Made by a program: the position numbers and the translations under genes
Assembly: GCF_000482705.1 (NCBI RefSeq)
Contig: NZ_AXWO01000028.1
Span: forward strand, 1-64,000
DNA: 64,000 nt
Direction: 5' to 3'
Source of the DNA: Glycomyces arizonensis DSM 44726
GTDB lineage: Bacteria > Actinomycetota > Actinomycetes > Mycobacteriales > Micromonosporaceae
Shown here: positions 45,001 to 52,784 of the stretch, piece by piece
Layout of the letters: every line of letters starts with the position of its first letter
How positions within the stretch are numbered: position 1 is the first letter of the stretch
Notes under the pieces: model-generated
Told to the model about the DNA's origin: nothing
Seen by the model: the letters and a program-made list of their open reading frames with translations, nothing else
The model's database searches: none

Positions 45001-45428
45001 GTGCCGCCGAGGACTACGGCAACGCCATCGGGCACCCGCTGCTGATGAGCATCGCGCTGTGCCTGCGGGGCCGCTGCGCCCTGGAGGCCGGCGACCTCGA
45101 CGCCGCCGAGGCCGCCGCGCGAGGCGCGCTCGCGCTCGGCACCGACGACGTCCTCGAACCGGCCCGCGCCGCGAGCGAGGCGCTCATGGCCGACGTCGAG
45201 GCCGCCCGAGGCGACCGCGCCGGAGCGCTGCGGCGCCTGGCCGACCTGGCCGAGCACTACGACGAGCCGTCCCTGGGGCGCCCGCGGCGGGCCATCGTGG
45301 CGCGCTACGCGCAACTGCTCGATGAGGACGGCCGCTTCGACGAGGCCAGGTGCTGGGCCGCCACCGCGCTGAAGTCCTTCGGCGAGGCGCCGGAGGCGAC
45401 GGCCTGGGCCGAGGACTACGCGGCCTGA
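42051..45428 (+). CDS. Zinc-ribbon / class III adenylate cyclase / AAA-TPR signalling protein
   Basis: An 1125-residue multidomain protein. Order: zinc ribbon (Cys3, Cys6, Cys17, Cys20); class III nucleotidyl cyclase (about 36-195) with metal Asp44 and Asp88, substrate-type Lys84 and Asp158, and transition-state Asn161/Arg165, so ATP to cAMP is expected; an AAA/STAND ATPase (about 225-560) with Walker A HTAEAGMGKTRFARE and Walker B LVLNIDDLH; and a C-terminal array of TPR-like helices to the end. This is the CyaA/AfsR-like design in which ATPase and TPRs gate the output. GTG start without a clear ribosome site. The next gene is a Ser/Thr kinase, hinting at a signalling pair. Confidence 0.92.
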   Translation: MTCPFCSAPTVPGARYCHNCGAPLSPEASAPQTERRYVTVLFGDLSDFTTWSESLDPERVSSVTDRLLAECVGAVNEFGGHVDKLTGDGLMAVFGAPLSHEDDAERAVRAGQAMQKRVRRLLKAESGGGLPIGLRIGLRSGLVVSGMQANLEYTVIGDTVNTAARLCDAASVGTIWAGEETMAATKHAAAWRRLTPVRLKGKREPVEVFQLLGLEDEPGVRASLGDTAPFIGRDTEIGRVTGRLDAVIGRGEPLILIHTAEAGMGKTRFAREVRTIATDRGARVLTVRAAPYGEGRRFGPLADMVRKAAGLRFDDDRATAEAKLRRIADGHAGHGECPLNVEVLLGLLGHGRAAAPEGPSPNGFTGRQSEAYTIPEAVAELITHLATQRPLVLNIDDLHTASADGIDALGVALAKIAGPVLVLLYGRPELTRSSGVLTRISEAEVHPLPPLAGADAARLLSEFLGGGRLPKADEERLLGFAQGNPYYLAELVTLLLEQDLLTHSGDRWRMAAGSLTGRVLSRDLAQVLGARIDALSPAARALLRAASVFGDAVPPEATQLLEKEVPGEFDRALQELLDRRMLRRRSYGGYRFVTPLLRQAAYAPIGKADAARAHAEIARWAADTELEGQSADDLVVYHAEQAVTLAREVEIESVDEVWNVLPLALEAVRKQAARAMDASEPDRAVALLNGAERLAPLSGHDRLLRGRALTRLGRTAEAEAEIEGLAIDIGLAVPGDDHDEHPSGRLFGDDFPESEAELVSQLLLLRGRLHRFKGELDDARAAWTAALALSRREGLAGPRCDAQCRIGMLDYLSGRLTEAEQRFLDAYDTAEGVGDDKRVAWALQHRAWVLVARGDFDGADEVLREAAKSFARQMDLVGRAWVRGASAFTLLMAGRFTEARRLSDVFLPIGERSGDVFAVGLLRATGAAASIALGHPEGTDAAARKSFRDFDRIDDDWGRGFAKYVRALAALRIGAIEHAADLAGAAEDYGNAIGHPLLMSIALCLRGRCALEAGDLDAAEAAARGALALGTDDVLEPARAASEALMADVEAARGDRAGALRRLADLAEHYDEPSLGRPRRAIVARYAQLLDEDGRFDEARCWAATALKSFGEAPEATAWAEDYAA

Positions 45429-45979
45429 GCGGCCCTGCGCACGAGGAGCGTTGACGAAGCGTCTCGGAGCCTCCCGGGGCGGTGTCCGAGCGTTCCGCGC
45501 CTGGAGTGCTCCGCAGACCCTGACCGGGTCCGAGCGTCCCGCGCGGGAGCGTCGACGGCCACGCGACACGGCGGCGGCGCCCGGCCGCCGAACGCCTCCG
45601 CTCCCAGAGCGCTGAGGCTGGTGCGCAGTGTGCCTGAAGTGCAAGAAGAGACGCAGCGGGTGGACGGGCGATCCGGTACGACCGCCCGTCCTCCCGCGCG
45701 CCGCACGGGGGATGAGTTCACTATGGGCTACGGCTACACCGCACAGCGGAAGCGACATATCAGCCGTTCGGTCAGTTGTGAATGGCTCTTCGTCCAGGCG
45801 TATACAGATTCCGAGACGCGTTGCCGTAACGTTATCGACCGAAGGTCCGACGACTCGAGACCGCAGCGAAGACCGCGCGGAGGGCACCGAGAACTGACCC
45901 GCACTCCGCCATGACCCAGGATCGACACTGCGTCAAGCCACGACTCGCAAGCGTCGCCGTGAATGGAGGATGTATCCAA
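45429..45979. other. Intergenic region (551 bp)
   Basis: No gene is supported. The first 200 bp are GC-rich with short repeats of GAGCGT. The right half is less GC-rich (about 45720-45840) and probably holds the kinase promoter, but no confident -35/-10 pair or operator was found. Confidence 0.45.
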
Positions 45980-47914
45980 GTGGACACCATCTCGTCCTAC
46001 GGTGCCCCCACCGGTCCCCACCCCTCCCCGAACGCCCCGTTCTCACCGCCGGTCGGCTACGACATCCCCCCGCGAGGCGAGACCACCGGCGGCATCCGCC
46101 GAGACTCCCACCCCGAGCTCGACCCCGAAGCGCTCCTGTCCGGCCTCGAACGGCTCACCGGCTTCGCCGAGATCGACCGCGGCGCCTACGCCACCGTCTA
46201 CAGCGCCACCCGCTTCGACGACGGCGTCGAGGTCGCCGTCAAGATCGAATCGCGCCCCCTCACCGACGAGGCCGGCCGCCAGCGGTTCCGCCACGACGTC
46301 CAGACCGCCGGGCGCGTCTCCAACCACCCCTGCGTCGTCAAGATGCTCTCCGCCGGGCTCACCCACCAGGCCCACCCGTACGTGGTCATGGAGCGGTGCC
46401 GCGGCTCTGTCGCCGACCTGCTCGACCGCTACACCACGATCCCCCCGCACCGCACGCTGGAGATCGGCATCCGCATCGCCGACGCCCTCTCGGCCGCGCA
46501 CGAGGCCGGGATCGTCCACCGCGACATCAAGCCCGCGAACATCCTCATCGACGACCACGGCCACGCCGTCCTCGCCGATTTCGCGCTGGCCTGCCAAGCG
46601 ACAAATGGGCTCAGCGGTCTCGACGGGCGCGCGGCGAAGCCGCGTCCGGGCGACCCGGTCTCGACGATGGCGACGCCCGCGTACGCGCCGCTCGAGGTCT
46701 TCCAGATGCGCGAGATCGGCACCGCCGCCGACGTCTACTCCCTCGCCGCGACGCTCTACACGATGCTCAACGGCTGCCCGCCCCGCTTCCCCTCCGACGG
46801 GGTCCTCGACATCAACGACGTCGCGGCCCTGTTCGACCAGCCCATCCCGGCGATCCCCGGTATATCGCCGCTGCTGCTGGAGATGCTGCGCACCGCGCTC
46901 ATCAACAATCCGGCGGGCAGGCCCACGGCCGTCGAGTTCCGCGAGTTCCTCGCGAGCATCCCCGAGGCCTCGACCGGGATCCTCCCGCGCGTGAACGACA
47001 CGCCGCAGCAGCGCACGCCGGTCTCGCCCGCCCCGCAGGGCGTCGGCACCTACGCCGCCTACACCTCCCCGCCGGACCTCGAACCGCAGGCCGCCGTGCC
47101 CGACTCGCCGTCGACGCTGCGCCTGGCCCCCGGCAAACGCGGACGCCGGCAGCCGCCGATGCGCGAGCCCGAGCCGCCCGCGGCCCCCGCGTACACGCCT
47201 CCGGCGCCGCGGCAGGCCCGGGCACAGGCCCCGGCGCAGGCCGCCCCGCCCGCCGCCGAGCAGAGCGACGAGGACGATCGGTGGAACTCCCTCGGCGCCT
47301 GGGGCGGCTCCAGCGAGCGCGGCACCGATTCGCGCCTGCCCGTGCCGACCTCGACGACCGAGACCGGCATGACGCGGCGCGAGCGGCGCCTCCAGGAAGG
47401 CGGCAACGACTCGAACATGGGCCGCCTCATCGGCATGGGCATCGCCGGGCTCGTCATCGTCGGCCTGCTCGTGGTCGGCGCGATCTGGCTGTTCAGCGGC
47501 GACGAACCGGTCGACCTCGAAAGCCAGTCGATGGCCGACGACTTCGTCAAGGAGTGCTCGCTCGACCAGGCGGGCGTCGGCTGCGTGGCGGACGCGACCT
47601 GCTTCACCGCCGATGGCGAGACCCTGATCCAGGCCCAGTGCTCCGGCGCCCACGTCTGGGAGGCCTACGCGGTCGGCCAGCTCCCCGAAGGCGTCGCCGC
47701 CGACGACTACGCGGCCGCCTCGGCCGACGAGACCGTCGCCGCGGCGTGCCTGGGCGGCGAGCGCGAGGACGGCCCGCTGTCGCAGCTCATCGGCGGCGAC
47801 TCGGTCGACTGGCTCACCGACGTGCACCTGCCGGGCGACGGCACCTTCATGTGCGTCGCGAAGCTCGCCGACGGCTCCGAGGCCCAAGGCGTGACGTTCG
47901 CGCGAGGCGAATAG
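45980..47914 (+). CDS. Membrane Ser/Thr protein kinase (PknB-like) with extracellular Cys domain
   Basis: A 644-residue protein. A 60-residue Pro-rich leader precedes the kinase domain (60-340): Gly loop DRGAYATVY (66-74), Lys88 (VAVKIE), HRDIKPAN (180-187). DFG is changed to DFA (Asp200-Phe201-Ala202) with the Mg-binding Asp kept. A Pro/Ala/Gln-rich linker, one membrane helix (MGIAGLVIVGLLVVGAIWLF) and an extracellular domain of about 130 residues with six cysteines follow. No PASTA repeats. GTG start with GGAGG 10 nt upstream. Likely senses an envelope signal; the substrate is unknown. Confidence 0.9.
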   Translation: MDTISSYGAPTGPHPSPNAPFSPPVGYDIPPRGETTGGIRRDSHPELDPEALLSGLERLTGFAEIDRGAYATVYSATRFDDGVEVAVKIESRPLTDEAGRQRFRHDVQTAGRVSNHPCVVKMLSAGLTHQAHPYVVMERCRGSVADLLDRYTTIPPHRTLEIGIRIADALSAAHEAGIVHRDIKPANILIDDHGHAVLADFALACQATNGLSGLDGRAAKPRPGDPVSTMATPAYAPLEVFQMREIGTAADVYSLAATLYTMLNGCPPRFPSDGVLDINDVAALFDQPIPAIPGISPLLLEMLRTALINNPAGRPTAVEFREFLASIPEASTGILPRVNDTPQQRTPVSPAPQGVGTYAAYTSPPDLEPQAAVPDSPSTLRLAPGKRGRRQPPMREPEPPAAPAYTPPAPRQARAQAPAQAAPPAAEQSDEDDRWNSLGAWGGSSERGTDSRLPVPTSTTETGMTRRERRLQEGGNDSNMGRLIGMGIAGLVIVGLLVVGAIWLFSGDEPVDLESQSMADDFVKECSLDQAGVGCVADATCFTADGETLIQAQCSGAHVWEAYAVGQLPEGVAADDYAAASADETVAAACLGGEREDGPLSQLIGGDSVDWLTDVHLPGDGTFMCVAKLADGSEAQGVTFARGE

Positions 47915-47919
47915 GGAAG

Positions 47920-47950
47920 GGCCCGGCGCCTCGCAGTGAGGCACCGGGCC
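47920..47950. terminator. Bidirectional terminator
   Basis: GGCCCGG(c)GCCTC pairs with GAGGC(a)CCGGGCC around a 5-nt loop, between the convergent kinase and nrdB genes. Confidence 0.82.
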
Positions 47951-47986
47951 GATCGGGCATACCGGGGAGAAAAAGGTATGTCCTCC

Positions 47987-48982
47987 TTAGAACTCCTCGT
48001 CGAGGTCGACCTTGCCCTCCACGGCCACTTGGTAGGCGGTCGGCCTGCGCTCGAAGAAGTTCGTCAGCTCCTGGACGTCCTGCAGCGCCATGAACGGGAA
48101 CGGGTTCGCAGACTCCCAGCGCTTCGGCATCCCGAGGCGCACGAGCCGCTGGTCGGCGGCGTACTCGAGGTACGAGCGCATGTCCGCGACGGTCATGCCC
48201 GGCATGCCCTCGCCTATGAGGTCCTCGGCGAACTGGAGTTCGGCGTCCACGGCCTCCTCCAGCATCGCCGTCACCTGCCGCCGCATCTCGTCGTCGAACA
48301 GCTCCGGCTCCTCCTGGCGGACCACGTCGACGACGCTGAACGCGAAGTTCATGTGGCACGACTCGTCGCGGAACACCCAGTTCGTGCCGGTCGCGAGCCC
48401 GTCGAGCAGGCCGCGGCTGCGCAACCAGTACACATAGGCGAAGGCCCCGTAGAAGAACAGGCCCTCGATGCAGGCGGCGAAGCAGATGAGGTTGAGCAGG
48501 AACTTGCGCCGGTCCTCGCCGGTCTTCAGCTCCTGCATGTCGAAGACCTCGTCGATCCACTTGAAGCAGAAGTCGGCCTTGCGCTTGATCGACGGGATGT
48601 TGTTGACCGCGTCGAACGCCTTGGCCCGCTCGTCCGGGTCGGGCAGGTACGTGTCGAGCAGCGTCAGGTAGAACTGGACGTGCACGGCCTCCTCGAACAG
48701 CTGCCGCGACAGGTACAGGCGGCCTTCCGGCGAGTTCACGTGCTGGTAGAGGTTGAGCACGAGGTTGTTCGCCACGATCGTGTCGCCGGTGGCGAAGAAC
48801 GCGACGAGCCGGTGGATCAGGTGCTGTTCCTGCGGCGTGAACTTCGCCAGGTCGGCCAGGTCGGAGGCGAGGTCCACCTCCTCGACGGTCCAGGTGTTGC
48901 GGATGGCGGCCCGGTACTGCTCGTAGAAGTCCGGGTATTTCATCGGTCGCAGGGTCAGGTTCATACCTGGGTCGAGCAGCAT
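47987..48982 (-). CDS. nrdB: Class Ia ribonucleotide reductase, beta subunit
   Basis: A 331-residue di-iron subunit generating the radical. Metal-ligand motifs are visible: the Asp of TGDTIVANN, EEAVHVQFY (Glu, His and the radical Tyr four residues on), CIEGLFFYGAF and RDESCHMNF. The C-terminal VDLDEEF is the peptide that docks on the alpha subunit. AAAGGA precedes the ATG. It is the second gene of nrdA-nrdB, 79 bp after nrdA with a hairpin between. Confidence 0.95.
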   Translation of the reverse strand: MLLDPGMNLTLRPMKYPDFYEQYRAAIRNTWTVEEVDLASDLADLAKFTPQEQHLIHRLVAFFATGDTIVANNLVLNLYQHVNSPEGRLYLSRQLFEEAVHVQFYLTLLDTYLPDPDERAKAFDAVNNIPSIKRKADFCFKWIDEVFDMQELKTGEDRRKFLLNLICFAACIEGLFFYGAFAYVYWLRSRGLLDGLATGTNWVFRDESCHMNFAFSVVDVVRQEEPELFDDEMRRQVTAMLEEAVDAELQFAEDLIGEGMPGMTVADMRSYLEYAADQRLVRLGMPKRWESANPFPFMALQDVQELTNFFERRPTAYQVAVEGKVDLDEEF

Positions 48983-49026
48983 CGATGGGTCCTTTCAGTA
49001 CGGTGTGAGCATTCTGGCGGCGGAGC

Positions 49027-49054
49027 GGGGGAGCGCCTGCGAGCGGCGCTCCCC
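49027..49054 (-). terminator. Hairpin between nrdA and nrdB
   Basis: GGGGAGCGCC and GGCGCTCCCC pair perfectly around a 7-nt loop just after the nrdA stop. It could attenuate transcription or stabilise the upstream message so that the two subunits are made unequally. Confidence 0.65.
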
Positions 49055-49061
49055 GCGCCGA

Positions 49062-51416
49062 TTACTGGCAGGCTTCGCAGCTCTCCGGGTTCTCCAGCGA
49101 GCAGGCGACGTCCTCGGCGGCCGCCTGGGGCTCGGCCTGGCCCACGGTGGTCTGGTTGATCCGCGTGGCCGGCCGGCTCCGCAGGTAGTACGTGGTCTTC
49201 AGACCCTGCTGCCAGGCGTAGCGGTACATCGAGGAGAGCTTCCCGATGGTCGGCTGGGCCTGGAACAGGTTGAGCGACTGGGCCTGGTCGATGAACGGCG
49301 TGCGCGCGGCGGCGAGGTCGATGAGCGCGCGCTGCGGCAGCTCCCAGGCGGTGCGGTAGCGCAGGCGGATGTCCGCCGGGATCGCCTCGATCCCCTGGAT
49401 CGAGCCGTCGGCGACCAGGACGGCCTGGCGCAGCGCCTCGCTCCACAGGCCCCGCTCCTTGAGCTCGGCGATGAGGTGCCGGTTGACCTGGAGGAACTCG
49501 CCCGAGAGCGTCTCGCGCTTGAAGACGTTGGAGACGACCGGCTCGATGCACTCGGCGCAGCCCGCGATCGAGGCGATCGTCGCGGTCGGCGCGATCGCGA
49601 TCATGAGCGAGTTCCGCAGCCCGCTCTCGGCGATCGCCTCGCGCACCGCGGCCCAACGCTCGGGCAGCGTGACGCGGGCGCCGTCCCAGTGGTCGAGGTG
49701 CAGGACGCCGCCCGCGGCGCGCGTCTCGTGGAAGCTCGGGTGGGCGCCGAGCTCGTCGGCCAGCCGCGCCGAGGTCTCGAACGCCACGATCGCGATCCGC
49801 TCGGCGATCGCGGTCGACAGCGCCAGTGCCTCCGGCGAGTCGAACGCGAGCTTCAGCTTGAAGAACACGTCGGCCAGTCCCATGCAGCCCAGGCCGATCG
49901 GCCGCCACTTGCGGTTGGCCTTCTCTGCCTCGGCGGTCGGGTAGAAGCCGAGGTCGATGGTGCGGTCGAGGAACTTGACGGCGGTGCGGACGGTGTCCTC
50001 CAGCCGCTCGAAGTCGAAGCCGTCGGCCGTGCAGTGCTCGGCGAGGTTGACGCTGCCGAGGTTGCACACGGCGGTCTCGGCGTCGCTGGTGACCTCGAGG
50101 ATCTCGGTGCACAGGTTCGACAGGTGGATGACGTTCTCGCTGTCGGCGGTCTGGTTCGAGGTGCGGTTCGCGGTGTCGGAGAACGTCATCCAGCCGTTGC
50201 CGGTCTGCGCCAGCGTGCGCATCATGCGCCCGTACAGCTCCCGGGCGGCGATGGTCTTGCGGGCCTTCCCGCCGGCCTCGGCCGCCCGGTACGCGGCGTC
50301 GAACGCCTCCCCCCACAAATCGGTGAGCTCGGGGACCTCCTTCGGGTCGAACAGCGACCACTGGGCGTCGGCCTCGACGCGGCGCATGAACTCGTCGGGC
50401 ACCCAGTTCGCCAGGTTCAGGTTGTGGGTGCGGCGGTCCTCGGAGCCGGTGTTGTCGCGCAGCTCCAGGAACTCCTCGACGTCGGCGTGCCACGTCGGCA
50501 GGTACACGCACGCGGCGCCCTTGCGCCGCCCGCCCTGGTTGACCGCGGCGACCGAGGAGTCGAGCGTGCGCAGCCACGGCACGATCCCGTTCGAGTGGCC
50601 GTTGGTCCCGCGGATGAGCGAGCCCCTGGACCGCACGCGCGCCCAGGAGATGCCGATGCCCCCCGCGTACTTCGACAGCCGCGCCACCTGGCTGTAGCGC
50701 TCGTAGATCGAGTCGAGCTCGTCCTTCGGGGAGTCCAGCAGGAAGCACGAGGACAGCTGCGCCCGCTTCGTCCCGGAGTTGAACAGCGTGGGGGAGGACG
50801 GCAGGTAGGCCAGCTGGGAGAGCAGGCGGTACAGCTCGGCGGCCTCGGCCACCGTCCGGCTCAGGCCGCAGGCGACGCGGAGCATGAAGTGCTGGGGCCG
50901 CTCCAGGACGGTGCGGCGCTCGGGGTGGCGCAGCAGGTAGCGGTCGTAGACGGTGCGCAGCCCGAAGTACTCGAACCGGTCGTCGGCGCCCTCGTCGATG
51001 ACGGCGTCGAGCTCGGGGCCGTGCGCGTCGACGAAGGCGACCAGCTCGGCCGACAGCAGCCCGTTGTCGCGGCAGGCGCCGATCGAGGCGGTGAAGGACG
51101 TGACGCCTTCGGCGGCGGTCTCCTCGGCGATGTGCTCGGCCATCAGCCGGGCGGCGAGCTTGGAGTAGGTCGGCTCGGAGGCGACGGTGGCCGAGGCGAT
51201 CTCGATGGCGCGTTCGCGCAGGTCGGTGAGCGTGGCACCGGGCCAGACGCCGCCTTGGACCTGCGCGGCGACGCGCTCGGCGTCGACGTCGCCGAGTCCG
51301 ACCGCGCAGGCGCGGATCCTCGCGGCGACGGAGGCGGCGGCATCGCCGCCCGCTGGCATGCCCCGCTGTGCCGGAGCGGTGGTGGTGGCGGATGTCGTGG
51401 TGGCGAGCCCGGTCAT
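49062..51416 (-). CDS. nrdA: Class Ia ribonucleotide reductase, alpha subunit
   Basis: A 784-residue catalytic subunit reducing ribonucleoside diphosphates. Active-site motifs: the first redox Cys in SSCFLLDSPKD; the radical Cys with Asn and Glu in NLCTEI; the second redox Cys in AVCNLGSVNL; the radical-transfer Tyr pair in LKTTYYLRSRP; and the thioredoxin-exposed pair at the end, ESCEACQ. The N-terminus lacks the full ATP-cone lead (no KRDG-type motif is seen), so allosteric activity control may be reduced. It lies behind NrdR-box-like repeats. Confidence 0.95.
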   Translation of the reverse strand: MTGLATTTSATTTAPAQRGMPAGGDAAASVAARIRACAVGLGDVDAERVAAQVQGGVWPGATLTDLRERAIEIASATVASEPTYSKLAARLMAEHIAEETAAEGVTSFTASIGACRDNGLLSAELVAFVDAHGPELDAVIDEGADDRFEYFGLRTVYDRYLLRHPERRTVLERPQHFMLRVACGLSRTVAEAAELYRLLSQLAYLPSSPTLFNSGTKRAQLSSCFLLDSPKDELDSIYERYSQVARLSKYAGGIGISWARVRSRGSLIRGTNGHSNGIVPWLRTLDSSVAAVNQGGRRKGAACVYLPTWHADVEEFLELRDNTGSEDRRTHNLNLANWVPDEFMRRVEADAQWSLFDPKEVPELTDLWGEAFDAAYRAAEAGGKARKTIAARELYGRMMRTLAQTGNGWMTFSDTANRTSNQTADSENVIHLSNLCTEILEVTSDAETAVCNLGSVNLAEHCTADGFDFERLEDTVRTAVKFLDRTIDLGFYPTAEAEKANRKWRPIGLGCMGLADVFFKLKLAFDSPEALALSTAIAERIAIVAFETSARLADELGAHPSFHETRAAGGVLHLDHWDGARVTLPERWAAVREAIAESGLRNSLMIAIAPTATIASIAGCAECIEPVVSNVFKRETLSGEFLQVNRHLIAELKERGLWSEALRQAVLVADGSIQGIEAIPADIRLRYRTAWELPQRALIDLAAARTPFIDQAQSLNLFQAQPTIGKLSSMYRYAWQQGLKTTYYLRSRPATRINQTTVGQAEPQAAAEDVACSLENPESCEACQ

Positions 51417-51778
51417 CTCTGCGTCCCCTCGTGACGTGCGATTCGCGTGAAGCGGCGGGCCCGAAGCGGCCGCGGATTCGCGGTGGGAAGCGAACGCGGC
51501 GATGTCGGCCCGACAGAGGGGAATCATACATGTTGTGGTCGGCTAGTGGCGTCGCCCCAACATGTTGCGTTTCATCGGTGTTTCGGCGCGTGTAACCGCA
51601 GCGTGTCCGCTAGGCTCGGAGGTTTCGGCGGAGTCAGCCTATGTCCGGACGCCGACGCTTCGGCCGATGAACCGCCGACCCGAACGCGGGTGTGATCTTC
51701 CCCCGCCAAACCGGATGCGGCGGGCCGCCGACCGCCTGGTAGCATCGATCCGGTTCCGCGTTCAGCGGATCACGATTT
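51417..51778. other. Divergent region between nrdA and tRNA-Arg
   Basis: 362 bp without a gene. It holds the NrdR-box-like pair near nrdA (51523-51572) and, near the tRNA, the hexamer TAGCAT (51740-51745), a plausible -10 for the tRNA. No other structure stands out. Confidence 0.5.
51523..51572 (-). promoter_or_regulatory. Candidate NrdR boxes
   Basis: ATACATGTTGTGG and CCAACATGTTGCG share the core ACATGTTG; the cores start at 51528 and 51560, exactly 32 bp or three helical turns apart. This is the spacing known for NrdR box pairs upstream of ribonucleotide reductase operons. The sequence match to the published consensus is only partial. Confidence 0.6.
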
Positions 51779-51854
51779 GCCTCCGTAGCTCAGTGGATAG
51801 AGCACTGGTTTCCGGGACCAGGTGTCGCAGGTTCGAATCCTGCCGGGGGCGCCA
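51779..51854 (+). tRNA. tRNA-Arg (anticodon CCG)
   Basis: Complete cloverleaf: acceptor GCCTCCG/CGGGGGC (one G-U pair), D arm GCTC-loop-GAGC, anticodon stem CTGGT/ACCAG with loop TTCCGGG (anticodon CCG at 3-5, reading CGG), T arm GCAGG-TTCGAAT-CCTGC, and an encoded CCA. It is followed about 80 bp later by a strong terminator. Confidence 0.96.
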
Positions 51855-51934
51855 CACAGACCTGCGCGGCATGGAGTGTCGCAGGTTCTCCGCGGTGAAG
51901 CCGCGCAGAGGCGCAGCCCGCGGGGACGCCGCGA

Positions 51935-51966
51935 AGACCATCTACGTCCGTAGGTGGTCTTTTTTG
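51935..51966 (+). terminator. tRNA-Arg terminator
   Basis: A 12-bp stem AGACCATCTACG / CGTAGGTGGTCT (one G-T pair), a 2-nt loop, and a run of six T. The most classical intrinsic terminator in the window. Confidence 0.92.
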
Positions 51967-52130
51967 CGTCCCAGGAGGATGCAAGACGCATGAGGCCCAT
52001 ATGGCCGAAGCGCTCAGCGCCCAGCCCGCCCCCGGCGCAGCGGCGAGGGGCCAGAAGGTGGCTGCGGGTGTCTTCCGTCGGCGGGGCGGCGGGCATGCCA
52101 GTGGGGGCGCGGTGCCAATAGGATTCAGGC

Positions 52131-52784
52131 ATGAGACTGATTCCCCTCGCGGCCGCCGCCTCGGCGGTGCTGGCGCTCGCGGCCTGCTCCGGGTCCGGCG
52201 AGGCGCCGCCCGCCGACGAGACGCTGCCGGACGCCGCCGCGGCCATGGCCGAGGTCGAGAACGTGCGGTTCACCCTGGCGGTGGACGGCCAGGTGGAGGG
52301 CCTCGAGATCACCTCCGCCGACGGGGTGGTCACCTCCGGCGGCGACGCCGAGGGCACCGGCGTCATCACCGCCATGGGCATGGACGTCGAAGTGTCCTAT
52401 GTGATCCTCGGCGAGGACGCCTACGTCAAGGGCTTCACCGGCGACTACCAGCAGATCCCCGTCGGCGACGAGATGCTGCCGTACAACCCGACGATCCTGC
52501 TGTCCCCCGACCAGGGCATCGCGGCCCTGCTGAAGGCCTACGACAGCGCCGAGCCGCAGGGAACCGAGGAGGTCGGCGGCACCGACGCCTACCGCTACGA
52601 GGTCACGTTCGACCCGCAGGTGTTCGCCGAGTTCATTCCCGCCGAAGGGGACTGGAACACCGCCACCGTGTGGTTCGACCAGGAGACCTCGCGCGTGGTC
52701 AAGGCCGAGTTCAAGCAGGGCGACTCGACCGTGACGCTCACGTTCGACGACTACGACGACTCGGTCGACATTGAAGCCCCCTGA
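52131..52784 (+). CDS. lprG: LppX/LprAFG-family lipoprotein, LprG-like
   Basis: A 217-residue lipoprotein. The lipobox LAAC sets acylation at Cys19. The mature domain has the LppX_LprAFG pattern: MAEVENVRFTLAVDGQVEGL, DAYVKGFTGDYQQIP, TVWFDQETSRVVKAEF. In mycobacteria LprG carries triacylated lipids or glycolipids and works with the MFS protein P55; here an MFS gene overlaps it by 14 nt, the same pairing. Acts at the outer face of the membrane. Confidence 0.9.
   Translation: MRLIPLAAAASAVLALAACSGSGEAPPADETLPDAAAAMAEVENVRFTLAVDGQVEGLEITSADGVVTSGGDAEGTGVITAMGMDVEVSYVILGEDAYVKGFTGDYQQIPVGDEMLPYNPTILLSPDQGIAALLKAYDSAEPQGTEEVGGTDAYRYEVTFDPQVFAEFIPAEGDWNTATVWFDQETSRVVKAEFKQGDSTVTLTFDDYDDSVDIEAP

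Noticed and set aside
42069-45887. A 1272-codon open frame antisense to the adenylate cyclase gene
   Set aside because: It mirrors the codon structure of the sense gene, has no domain pattern and no ribosome site. Very long antisense frames are expected in GC-rich DNA.
45429-45979. Small genes in the cyclase-kinase gap
   Set aside because: Short frames on both strands lack ribosome sites and overlap repeat-like GC-rich sequence.
51855-51934. Second tRNA or attachment site after tRNA-Arg
   Set aside because: Only a 12-bp piece of the T-arm is repeated; no cloverleaf can be folded and no integrase is near.
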